Positions 1-7,209 of a stretch of DNA of 23,125 nt are shown piece after piece; positions within the stretch are counted from its first letter, which is position 1; every line of letters begins with the position of its first letter. The translations under genes and the position numbers were made by a program. The notes below the pieces were generated by a model, which saw only the letters and a program-made list of their open reading frames with translations, had not been told where the DNA came from and made no database searches. The DNA is from Coemansia sp. RSA 1804 (taxonomy: Eukaryota > Kickxellomycota > Kickxellomycetes > Kickxellales > Kickxellaceae). Location of the stretch: positions 1 to 23,125 of the forward strand of contig JANBTH010000260.1 in assembly GCA_027578815.1 (NCBI GenBank), read 5' to 3'.

Positions 1-18
1 AGTCTCTGAAAGAGACAT

Positions 19-73
19 CTTTCGGTAGCCTGCACCGAAAGTGGGGGCGGATCCCGAGGGACCTTTCGGTGCA
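19..73. repeat. GC-rich inverted-repeat cluster at left edge
   Basis: The octamer CTTTCGGT occurs at 19-26 and 62-69, and its reverse complement ACCGAAAG at 34-41. The inner pair extends to a perfect 12-bp inverted repeat, CTGCACCGAAAG (30-41) and CTTTCGGTGCAG (62-73), around a G-rich spacer. The block is much more GC-rich than the AT-rich DNA that begins at about 80, so it could be the terminus of a mobile element or a structured scrap of a gene that lies to the left of the window. No protein or RNA identity is visible. Confidence 0.45.
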
Positions 74-260
74 GAAATGGCCAATTAATTATTTTTAAAA
101 AAAATTATTAGTAGATAGTTTACAATGGAGTTCCTTAACAAAAAATTAAAAATGGAAAATTTCCAATTTGAAAACTTTATTTCCTAGTAAAACATAGGTG
201 CAAAAAACTAATTAATAGTGGGAATTTCTGCAGTGCAATTTTTGACCAATATTTTTGAAA

Positions 261-731
261 ATGTTGATTTATTATCAACTAGGTTCACTGGGTTTACATC
301 TGGAGCTTCAACTAGTAGATGCTTGGAACCATGCTAATAGACATGAGTTTATAAAAATATATGAATCAATGTCAGTTTGGAGCACCAGTGTTGAAAAAAA
401 GAGGGATTATCAACTTTTCAGGCTGTATTGCTCTGCTTGGTTCAAACTAGAACCAGGAGATGTTTACATTGAGCCAGCATTCTAAAAAAACATTGCTCAA
501 TTGGCTATGCACATCATAGAAAACATGCAAGCATTATTCTAACACTACTTTTCTCCAGTATGCAACAATTGCTTGAGGTGTCAGCATTTTGTTCTCCAGG
601 ATTGCTTCTATATAGCAGGCCTATGTATTATTTCTGATATTTGGCAGAACATTGGACCATTAACCAAACCCAAAGATACCATTGTCCATGTAGGCTCTGT
701 CTTCAGTTCTCTTGGTCATCTTGATTTCTAA
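261..731 (+). pseudogene. Decayed reading frame with two in-frame stops, family unknown
   Basis: One frame stays protein-like from an ATG at 261 to a stop at 729-731, broken only by in-frame TAA codons at 483-485 and 540-542. The first part contains segments such as RDYQLFRLYCSAWFKLEPGD. The part after the second stop has closely spaced cysteines (CNNCLRC) and ends in VGSVFSSLGHLDF. Open sequence in one frame on both sides of two stops, in very AT-rich DNA where stops should be frequent, suggests a former coding region, perhaps of a mobile element. I do not recognise the family. A spliced gene whose introns cover the stops is less likely, because no good GT...AG pair flanks them. Confidence 0.35.
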
Positions 732-999
732 ATATGGTTTCCACTTTAAATTGCACAAACTAATAATTATATATTGCTTTACTCATATTCTCAAATAAAA
801 TGGCGTAAAGAAAATTTAAACATATAACTTTAAGCTGCGTCTGCAAGTTGCGGCTGATCAAGCATCAGGGCCACAGCAACAAAAAAGAATAGAGCCCTCT
901 TCTGATCAAATTGACGATTAACGACGTTTCCTTTTTCTTTTTCTATTCCACCCTTTTTATTTTCTCTATTTACTTTTTTCCCATCCGTAAGCGTAGAGA

Positions 1000-1278
1000 A
1001 TGAGGCAGAATTTTATTGGAATGGTCATAAGCACAGCCATGGACAAGACTGTCCGCGTCCGTGTGCCAAAGCGTGTTATGAACCGCCATGTTCAAAAGGA
1101 GATTTTGGTGCACAAGAACTACATGGCCCACGACGAATTCGAAAAGTGCAACCTTGGCGATGTGGTTCGCATCGAGCACTGCCGGAAACTAAGCCGACAC
1201 AAGTCGTTTGCTGTTGCAGAGATTATCAAGGCTGCCAGAACCTGGACGGATCCAGATACCGGAATCGTCCACCTGTAA
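1000..1278 (+). CDS. MRPS17: Mitochondrial small-subunit ribosomal protein uS17m
   Basis: A 92-residue uS17-family protein, expected to bind the 5' domain of the mitochondrial small-subunit rRNA. The family core is clear: an N-terminal GMVISTAMDKTVRVRV strand pair (about residues 7-22), HKNYMAHDE in the middle (residues 38-46), then CNLGDVVRIEHCRKLSRHKSF (about 50-70), which matches the usual GDxVxIxxCRPLSxxKxF signature. The rest of the OB-fold follows. The short, basic form with no long extension fits the mitochondrial paralogue rather than cytosolic Rps11. The ATG at 1000 is preceded by an in-frame TAG at 994, so it is the first possible start. No intron is needed. ATP14 lies about 190 bp downstream on the same strand with its own TATA-like site. 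Confidence 0.9.
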   Translation: MRQNFIGMVISTAMDKTVRVRVPKRVMNRHVQKEILVHKNYMAHDEFEKCNLGDVVRIEHCRKLSRHKSFAVAEIIKAARTWTDPDTGIVHL

Positions 1279-1391
1279 AAAAACAATTATGCCTCTTATC
1301 ATTGATTAAGGTGATTTTTCTGAATAATCAAAAGAAGCTTGATCGGCGATGATAAGAGAGCAAGTCGTTGAACCAGACAAAAAGAAGCGGC

Positions 1392-1400
1392 TATATTTAT
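1392..1400 (+). promoter_or_regulatory. TATA-like site upstream of ATP14
   Basis: TATATTTAT lies 72 bp before the ATP14 start codon, in the short gap after uS17m, and is followed by a pyrimidine-rich run. The position suits a core promoter for a separate ATP14 transcript. This is motif-based only. Confidence 0.3.
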
Positions 1401-1471
1401 TTCTCTTCTCTCCACTGTTCAATTTTAATTACGATTTCAATAAAGTGTTCTTTTTTCTACATTTAATAAAA

Positions 1472-1920
1472 ATGCTTGTCTTTTCCGCCATCCGTGTTCA
1501 GGTACGAACGAATTTAAACGAAATCGAGGAGAAGAACATCAATTTCACATATACGCTTCATTTACTAAACCATTTTTATAAATGTATGTAGGCCGCCAGT
1601 CGTATCGCTACCCGTGGCTTCTCCGCAACTGCCAAAAACAGCAAGGGTAAGTGCTCCTTGGTTTGGTAATGCTCGTTTTCTGTCTACCTCCAACTACTGT
1701 GCAGCTAATAATGACACAAACGTCGCTCTATGTAGACATGCTCCAGGACCTCTACCTTAAGGAGATTCGCAACTATAAGCCCGACCCAAAGGCAGCAAAG
1801 GCAGAGGTGACAACAAAAAACTTTGTAGCGCCAAAGGTGCCTGAGGCGCCCAAGAACGACATCAAGCTTGAATCTGACATTAAGGCGTACGAGCAGAGCG
1901 GAGTTGTCAACGCATCTTGA
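1472..1920 (+). CDS. ATP14: Mitochondrial ATP synthase subunit h (Atp14/F6 family), three exons
   Basis: The coding exons are 1472-1501, 1592-1646 and 1736-1920; joined they give 89 residues. Residues 1-28 (MLVFSAIRVQAASRIATRGF...) form an Arg-rich amphipathic presequence ending in a GFSATAK-like processing region. The mature part opens with DMLQDLYLKEIRNYKP, which corresponds to the VIQDLYLRELKD core of yeast subunit h. An acidic/Lys/Pro-rich tail follows. Subunit h/F6 joins the F1 head to the peripheral stalk of complex V on the matrix side of the inner membrane. Both introns have strong signals (GTACGA and GTAAGT donors; TACTAAAC at 1563-1570 in the first). The phase-1 join of exons 2 and 3 recreates the Asp codon before MLQDLY, which supports the 1735 acceptor. 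The protein is shorter than the ~124-aa yeast precursor. Confidence 0.85.
1502..1591 (+). other. ATP14 intron 1 (90 bp)
   Basis: The donor GTACGA follows CAG, the branch-like TACTAAAC is at 1563-1570, and the acceptor TGTAG ends at 1591. The intron is phase 0. Reading through it would add a non-conserved stretch that reaches no homologous sequence before a stop. Confidence 0.85.
1647..1735 (+). other. ATP14 intron 2 (89 bp) with a decoy acceptor
   Basis: The donor is a consensus GTAAGT at 1647-1652. An earlier TGCAG at 1700-1704 looks like a good acceptor, but using it puts exon 3 out of frame and meets a stop within about 20 codons. The TGTAG ending at 1735 restores the conserved LQDLY frame. 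CTAATA at 1705-1710 could be the branch site for the distal acceptor. Confidence 0.8.
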
Positions 1921-2180
1921 ATAGCTAGATCTTATGTTTTTTGAAATAGTATTTTAAAGCTTTCTGCTAATGTAGTATCTTTGAGTCCGGTACATGTGCT
2001 TGCAGTGAATATAACAACAAATTAAGATTTGGACATATTGGCCTTTGTTGTAGGATCTAAAAAAAACTAAATTAACACTATGCATCCAAAACAACCTGGA
2101 TTCTGCAAAGTATAGGTTCGAAAAGCAGTTGACATGCTTGTCTAGCAATATTAAACCAAACATAAAATATAAGCCCTTAG

Positions 2181-2215
2181 TCCACCATCATATGAGCTAA
2201 AAAAAATAAATTGAT
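2181..2215 (+). repeat. Dispersed ~33-bp direct repeat, copy 1
   Basis: TCCAC, then ATCATATGAGCTAAAA, then ATAAATTGAT recurs at 3585-3615 with only small indels in the A run and after TCCAC. Two copies 1.4 kb apart in the desert suggest remnants of one repeat family. No target duplications or termini could be defined. Confidence 0.45.
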
Positions 2216-3584
2216 TGTCGCGCTTGTAATTGCGGTACACGTTTTAGCTGTGTTTACAGCTTGTGATAACATTTGCGTTGTCGCATGATTTTAGTGGAGA
2301 TTAGATCATAAGGAAATTTAGCCCTGATTACAGCTGGCTTAGTAACAGGGCAGTCAAATACCCTGACGGAGACATCGCAAGTTATTACTGTTCCTTCTTT
2401 TCCTTAGTTCATTTTAGTTTTATTCTTATTTATAAACAGAAAAATGTTATACTTTAAGTTTCTTTTTCTCCTCAGGCTAGTTCTTCACAACAGATTATGT
2501 TTAATGTTGTATTATATAAGTAATATTGAAATATGTACTACCACAATATTTGCAAGTATATTTGTTTGCACGTATATCACTTGGCACATCGCCACATCCA
2601 TTGCATGTATATATAGCCTTTTTTTTGACTTTTTCTGACATGGTAATAATAATCAAACTTTACTAATTATTAAAGCTTGTGGTATTGCTAGATGAAGTGA
2701 AGATAATAGGTGTTTTCCAAATCTTTTGATAAAAACAGGAGGAAAGGGTTTTCTTTTATATGTAGACACAACATAGATTGCAAAGATGTGTGCAGCCTTT
2801 TTCATACACTTATAATACAGATTAATTGTTGTTGGGAAATTTAATATTATGAATAGCTATATTATTAAGAACAAATCGTCATTGGGTAAAGAATGTTTTC
2901 TAGTAGAGATTTGATTGGAAACCCAATATGGATATAAAGACGTCACTTGACTGCTACTAGAAATTATCCACAATTTTAATTTAGTGTTGTGTTTGAGTGT
3001 ATCAGCTGTTTAAGAATATATCTATTATTTATAGTTGAAATGTAGGTTTGAAGATATTCCTAATCAACATTAGATGAATTCGTATCAAGTGAATCATCTA
3101 TAGTTCTGGTGAGCTTCTACTTTCCCAAGATATGATAGCCATCGAAATCAAGTCAATTCTTTCCAGTCCCATGTCAGCAGTTAACGCAATTTACTCACAA
3201 GCTGGATATAAAAATGATGTAGCAATCATGTCATTAATAAACAAAATAATGTAACAGTATAAAAATAAAAATTCTAAAAGTTGCAAATGTACCAGACAAT
3301 AGAAGAAAGTATCTAGTATTGCCAATAAATTAAAGCAATAAAGCCTTGATGGAGGAATAAATGTCTACCACACTAGCGACTGCCAATCCTGTTATGGCAT
3401 TTATTATGTGAGAGAAGGTTACATACAACTGTAAGCATCGCATCTTTGGGAAGTTAATTTTGCATATTGCTTTTAATTATCTAATTATTTAATCCCTATA
3501 TTCCTAAGCCTTCTATAAATTGCCACATTGTGTATATCGGGTTTACTGTTTGGTCATTCTTACAGAAGCTCATGTGATAATGTT

Positions 3585-3615
3585 TCCACAATCATATGAG
3601 CTAAAAATAAATTGA
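3585..3615 (+). repeat. Dispersed ~33-bp direct repeat, copy 2
   Basis: This is the partner of the repeat at 2181-2215. It shares the core CATATGAGCTAAAAA followed by TAAATTGAT. The sequences on either side diverge. Confidence 0.45.
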
Positions 3616-3825
3616 TGGCTTGACTGGGGCATCGCTGAGTAAAAATATTAAATAATTAAGGAAGCATATAAAAGACAAACACTATGACTGTTTAGAAATG
3701 GGAGAAATGTATTTTTCGCCATATATCTACCATATAATTCCACAGAAATTTAATAAATATTTAATTTGCACAAACAACTATGCCTGGTTCACAGAAATCC
3801 AAAGGTAATAAATATCCAAAAGAGC

Positions 3826-3830
3826 TAGTG
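3826..3830 (+). repeat. Target-site duplication of element A, left copy
   Basis: TAGTG directly precedes element A and is repeated exactly at 4069-4073, right after it. Confidence 0.75.
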
Positions 3831-4068
3831 TGTTATGATGACATGAGATGTTAACATTCGATCGAAATGTTAACATTTGATGGAAAGAGTTAACATCTCA
3901 GGTCATTGTAAGTAGCATTTTTCTAATAGGATTCGATCATTAGTAGTGTACTCTTCTTCATAGTGAATGATCGGTGGCTATAAAAGCACCAATATTCACT
4001 ATAGAAGAAGAGGATGTTTCTAGAGGTAATTTGAAAAAGTTATAAAAAGAAAAAGAAAATCTACAAAA
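3831..4068 (+). mobile_element. Mobile element copy A (238 bp), solo-LTR-like or short non-autonomous
   Basis: It starts TGTTATGATGACAT and ends CTACAAAA, flanked by the 5-bp duplication TAGTG. It aligns over its whole length with copy B at 4789-5028 with few differences. It holds two hairpins: 17-bp arms at 3839-3855 and 3889-3905 (16 of 17 pair), and ~18-bp arms at 3951-3968 and 3994-4012 around a 25-bp loop at 3969-3993. In this copy the loop carries TATAAAAG on the + strand, in the place where an LTR promoter would sit. A 5-bp duplication and a TG start fit a retroelement solo LTR. The 3' end lacks the usual CA, so a short non-autonomous element is possible. There is no coding sequence. 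Confidence 0.75.
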
Positions 4069-4073
4069 TAGTG
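4069..4073 (+). repeat. Target-site duplication of element A, right copy
   Basis: TAGTG, identical to 3826-3830. Confidence 0.75.
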
Positions 4074-4783
4074 CGATGGACATAATGATAATAGATAGAC
4101 ACTAAATACTAAAGGGTGAATTAGAAAAACTGGAGAAAAAAGACAGACTTAACCATCCCAAGTATAGTGAATATCAGCGCTGTGTTGGAGCAGTTGCTGC
4201 TATATGGAGGGAGTAAGAAGATGAAAGATAAAATAAAACAAGAAATGTTAACAAAAATAAGACATGTATAAGAGGCTATACTATTTTTACAATGATAGTG
4301 AGAATTGCCTATATTGGCAGACTGGCCAACACCCTGGATTTTCAAGCAAAATAAGATGAATTATACTTGAAAATATTTCCTGTACCTTTGTAAGGGGCTA
4401 GATACGTTTTCAATTGTACCAGACACAGTGTTTCTTAGTTAGCTTTCATTAAAATAGAAGTTTCCAATTCTTACCAGATTACAACATATGCCATGTTTCG
4501 GGAGCATTCTGCAAGCTCTAACAATTATTAGGTAGATGGAAATGTTATTTTAAATAAACCAGCTGAAGGATTGTATGGTAGACTAGAAGAGTAAAATACA
4601 TGGTATGGAAAAGGATAATAATGAAAAGACCTCTATGCTTAGCAACACCATTCATTTTGTTGCAACAATCTCTGGCTCTGGCTTCCTGCCACCAAGCAAA
4701 ATCAAGATGGACAAAAAGAGTGACATGTGTGCCTAGTATATTACTAGTGCGAATTTCGAGTGTCATTGTTCTAGCTATCAACA

Positions 4784-4788
4784 GACAT
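4784..4788 (+). repeat. Target-site duplication of element B, left copy
   Basis: GACAT directly precedes element B and is repeated exactly at 5029-5033. Confidence 0.75.
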
Positions 4789-5028
4789 TGTTATGATGAC
4801 ATAAGAGATGTTAACATTCGATCGAAATGTTAACATTTGATGGGAAGAGTTAACATCTCAGGTCATTGTAAGTAGCATTTTGTTCTAATAGGATTCGATC
4901 ATTAGTAGTGTACTCTTCTTCATAGTGAATATCGGTGCTTTTATAGCCACCGATCATTCACTATGGAAGAAGAGGATGTTTCAGAAGGTATTTTTTGGAA
5001 GTTAAAAAAAAAGAAGAAATCTACGAAA
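4789..5028 (+). mobile_element. Mobile element copy B (240 bp) with inverted loop
   Basis: This is the same family and orientation as copy A, with the same termini (TGTTATGATGACAT and CTACGAAA), but its own 5-bp duplication GACAT, so it inserted independently. The first hairpin has arms at 4797-4815 and 4849-4865; the second has arms at 4913-4930 and 4956-4974. The loop at 4931-4955 matches the reverse complement of the copy A loop at 24 of 25 positions, so the TATAAAA motif here lies on the - strand. The rest of the element differs from copy A only by scattered substitutions and 1-2 base indels, plus a more divergent A-rich 3' end. Confidence 0.75.
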
Positions 5029-5033
5029 GACAT
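5029..5033 (+). repeat. Target-site duplication of element B, right copy
   Basis: GACAT, identical to 4784-4788. Confidence 0.75.
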
Positions 5034-5475
5034 CCTACCCTGGTCAACTCTTGCTATGCCAGACAACAATGTGATTCGTGTGTTTCTCTAGACACTATAC
5101 GCTGGTCAGCTGAAAGAAAGACAGTTGTAACCTGTGGTGGCGTAGATCATTATCATAGTATAGAAACAACCTATTTTGATCAATTTCAAAAAGTTGAGGT
5201 TGGCTTTCTCTTTCTCTCGTCTTTTGTTTTTCTCTACTATGGACAGAAAAAAGCATACTCGCAAGTCTATTGGTTATTAATTACTAATCAAATAAGTAAA
5301 TAAAGAAATCAACGCTGCAAAACCCATTCTGGTCTGCCCTTGCAGCCAATCACTTTGTACCCAACCATCGTTGCGCAACTGCAGCGGCATAATCTTGCAC
5401 TGCATCCTTCTAATATATCTATCTGCAGACATATTTTATACTCTTTTGCTTGTTATAAACCCTTCAGGTTCGCCT

Positions 5476-5483
5476 ATATAGAA
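5476..5483 (+). promoter_or_regulatory. TATA-like site upstream of NAMPT
   Basis: TATATAGA lies about 50 bp before the NAMPT ATG, at the edge of the AT-rich desert. The spacing suits a core promoter with a short leader. Motif-based. Confidence 0.35.
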
Positions 5484-5526
5484 AGCCAGGTTACAAAATC
5501 AACTAAACACAGATACAGCAGCCATC

Positions 5527-7077
5527 ATGTCGGGGCCCTTTGGACTGCCACTGCCACTGCTCACAGACACGTACAAGGCATGCCATTTTGCGCTGTACCC
5601 GGAGATGCGCGAGGCTACGGCGTACGCGGAGTTCCGGAGCGCGTATGACAAGGACGAGAACGACCAGCGAATCGTGTTCTACGGGATCCGGTATGTTCTG
5701 GAGCAGTACATAAGCAGGCAGTGGACGCAGCGGGACGTGGATCTGGCAGAGGCGTTCTTTGCAACGTATAACGCGGAATTCAAGGCGTATCCGTTCCCCA
5801 GGGCGCTGTTCAACAAGTTCGTGGAGGAGAACAACGGGTACTTTCCGGTGCGCATCGACTCGATGGCCGAGGGATCCGTGGTGTACCCGCACACGCCGGT
5901 TCTGCAGATCACGGCTCGCGACGAGTACGCGCCGCTGATCACATACCTGGAGACGGTGCTGCTGATGACGTGGTACCCGTCGACGGTTGCCACGCTCTCG
6001 TTCAGATCGCGCTCGGCCATCGAGGAAAGCTACGCGCACACGGTGGATAGCAACGCGATGTGGACGCTGGATAGCAGGATGCATGACTTTGGGTTCCGCG
6101 GATGCACGTGTGTCGAGCAGTCGATTCTGGGCGGCTCCGCGCATCTGCTGGCCTTCGATGGAACCGACACCATGAGCGCCGCCTACTACGTGCAGTTCAT
6201 GCTGAACGGCGGAAGGCCTGTGGCAACCAGCATCCCGGCAACCGAGCACTCGGTGATGACCGCGCACAGAAGCGAGCTGGAGGCGATCCTGCGCACCATT
6301 GAGGAGTATGGCGACGGCGTGTATGCGTGCGTGATGGATTCGTACGACTATGCGCGGGTGCTTTCTGACATCCTGCCGGTTGTTGCTGAGAAGAAGCTGG
6401 AGAAGGGCGGGTTCCTCGTTATTCGCCCCGACAGCGGCGACCAGGTCGGGGTTGTGCTGCAGGGCCTCTATGCGGCAGACAAGGTGTTTGGCTCGACTGT
6501 CAACGGCAAGGGGTTCAAGGTCATCAATGGAGCGAGCGTAATCCAGGGCGACGGCGTCACGCCCGACTCGCTCCGCCGTATCCTTGACGCCGTGCGCAAC
6601 GCCGGATTCTCGACGCAGTGCGTTGGCTTTGGCATGGGCGGCGGGCTGTTGCAGAGGGTTGACCGCGACATCACCAGCATGGCCGTCAAGATCAGCTCTG
6701 TTGTGTACGCGGACGGCGAGACCAGAGACATTATGAAGTTCCCCAAGATGGGCTCGTCAAAGGTGTCGCTCCCCGGCAGGTTTGCTGTTGTTTCCGATCC
6801 CGCCCAGGACGGCGCGCCCGTGGCATTTCTCGAAGGCGATGCGCCCAAGGAGGGTAAGGGCGGCGATGCGAGTCTGCTTAAGACTATCTACGACTGCGGA
6901 CCCGTGGCCGGCCTTGTCTGGGACGACTTTGACACCATCCGCAAGCGCGTCCGCCACCAGTGGTCCACCTATCCGCGCAAGGCCAAGGCCGTCAGCGACT
7001 CTCTGCTTGCGCACCAGAAGGCCGTCCACGATGCGCAGGAGAGGCGTGTGGTTGAGGGCTCTGCCTTTGGCGTGTGA
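5527..7077 (+). CDS. NAMPT: Nicotinamide phosphoribosyltransferase (NAMPT/NadV type)
   Basis: A 516-residue intronless enzyme that makes nicotinamide mononucleotide from nicotinamide and PRPP, the salvage route to NAD. Length is close to human NAMPT (491). The conserved active-site positions are present: DTYK at 14-17 (Asp16/Tyr18 region of the human enzyme), HDFGFRG at 186-192 (human Phe193/Arg196), FDGTD at 210-214 (Asp219), ATEHS at 238-242 with the phosphorylatable His241 (human His247), VMDSYD at 269-274, IRPDSGD at 299-305 (Arg311/Asp313), VIQGDGV at 338-344 and FGMGGGLLQ at 368-376. These distinguish it from nicotinate phosphoribosyltransferase. Most yeasts and moulds use nicotinamidase plus NAPRT instead, so this gene is notable in a fungus; retention from an ancestor and transfer are both possible. 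TRAPPC12 follows after 132 bp on the same strand. Confidence 0.93.
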   Translation: MSGPFGLPLPLLTDTYKACHFALYPEMREATAYAEFRSAYDKDENDQRIVFYGIRYVLEQYISRQWTQRDVDLAEAFFATYNAEFKAYPFPRALFNKFVEENNGYFPVRIDSMAEGSVVYPHTPVLQITARDEYAPLITYLETVLLMTWYPSTVATLSFRSRSAIEESYAHTVDSNAMWTLDSRMHDFGFRGCTCVEQSILGGSAHLLAFDGTDTMSAAYYVQFMLNGGRPVATSIPATEHSVMTAHRSELEAILRTIEEYGDGVYACVMDSYDYARVLSDILPVVAEKKLEKGGFLVIRPDSGDQVGVVLQGLYAADKVFGSTVNGKGFKVINGASVIQGDGVTPDSLRRILDAVRNAGFSTQCVGFGMGGGLLQRVDRDITSMAVKISSVVYADGETRDIMKFPKMGSSKVSLPGRFAVVSDPAQDGAPVAFLEGDAPKEGKGGDASLLKTIYDCGPVAGLVWDDFDTIRKRVRHQWSTYPRKAKAVSDSLLAHQKAVHDAQERRVVEGSAFGV

Positions 7078-7168
7078 GAAAGGAAGAGAGGGCGCCATGC
7101 CCATCCATCCCAGCTCTCCCCATCTTGTTCCCCCCTATTCTCTTTCTCTTTCTCTTTAACATACTTTT

Positions 7169-7177
7169 TATATTTAA
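7169..7177 (+). promoter_or_regulatory. TATA-like site upstream of TRAPPC12
   Basis: TATATTTAA lies about 40 bp before the ATG of TRAPPC12 exon 1, after a CT-rich run, in the 132-bp gap behind NAMPT. Confidence 0.35.
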
Positions 7178-7209
7178 AAGCACACACCACTCGATTGCAG
7201 CACAAGAGA

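Larger units (their letters stand above)
1921..3779. other. AT-rich gene desert, first part
   Basis: There is no convincing gene here. It holds many short A/T runs, a repeated ~33-bp motif (about 2181 and 3584), a weak 8-bp inverted repeat (TCTAGTAG at 2899-2906 with CTACTAGA at 2954-2961), and a 40-codon open stretch from the ATG at 3132 to the stop at 3252-3254 that reads like protein but matches nothing I know. The base composition contrasts strongly with the GC-rich genes that start at 5527. Confidence 0.6.
3780..5303 (+). pseudogene. Region of decayed reading frames interrupted by two mobile-element copies
   Basis: Several protein-like pieces lie in order on the + strand but in different frames. 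ATG at 3780 gives MPGSQKSKGNKYPKELV up to 3830, where element A begins. A piece with LNHPKYSEYQRCVGAVAAIW lies at about 4115-4216, and pieces containing IVRIAYIGRLANTLDFQAK and VDGNVILNKPAEGLYGRLEE lie between about 4290 and 4590. A frame open from about 4600 to 4788 resumes after element B (5029-5303), with a CDSC motif and VVTCGGVDHYHS. Removing element B and one target duplication joins these last two frames without a shift. The family is unknown; it may be one old gene or several. A second frame is also open across the B insertion point, so the correct frame there is uncertain. Confidence 0.3.

Noticed and set aside
2110..2125. tRNA B-box-like GGTTCGAAA
   Set aside because: It lacks the terminal CC of a B box, and no acceptor or anticodon arm could be folded around it.
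3831..5028. A single small retrotransposon with LTRs A and B
   Set aside because: Each copy has its own different 5-bp duplication (TAGTG and GACAT). A single element would have one shared duplication outside both repeats.
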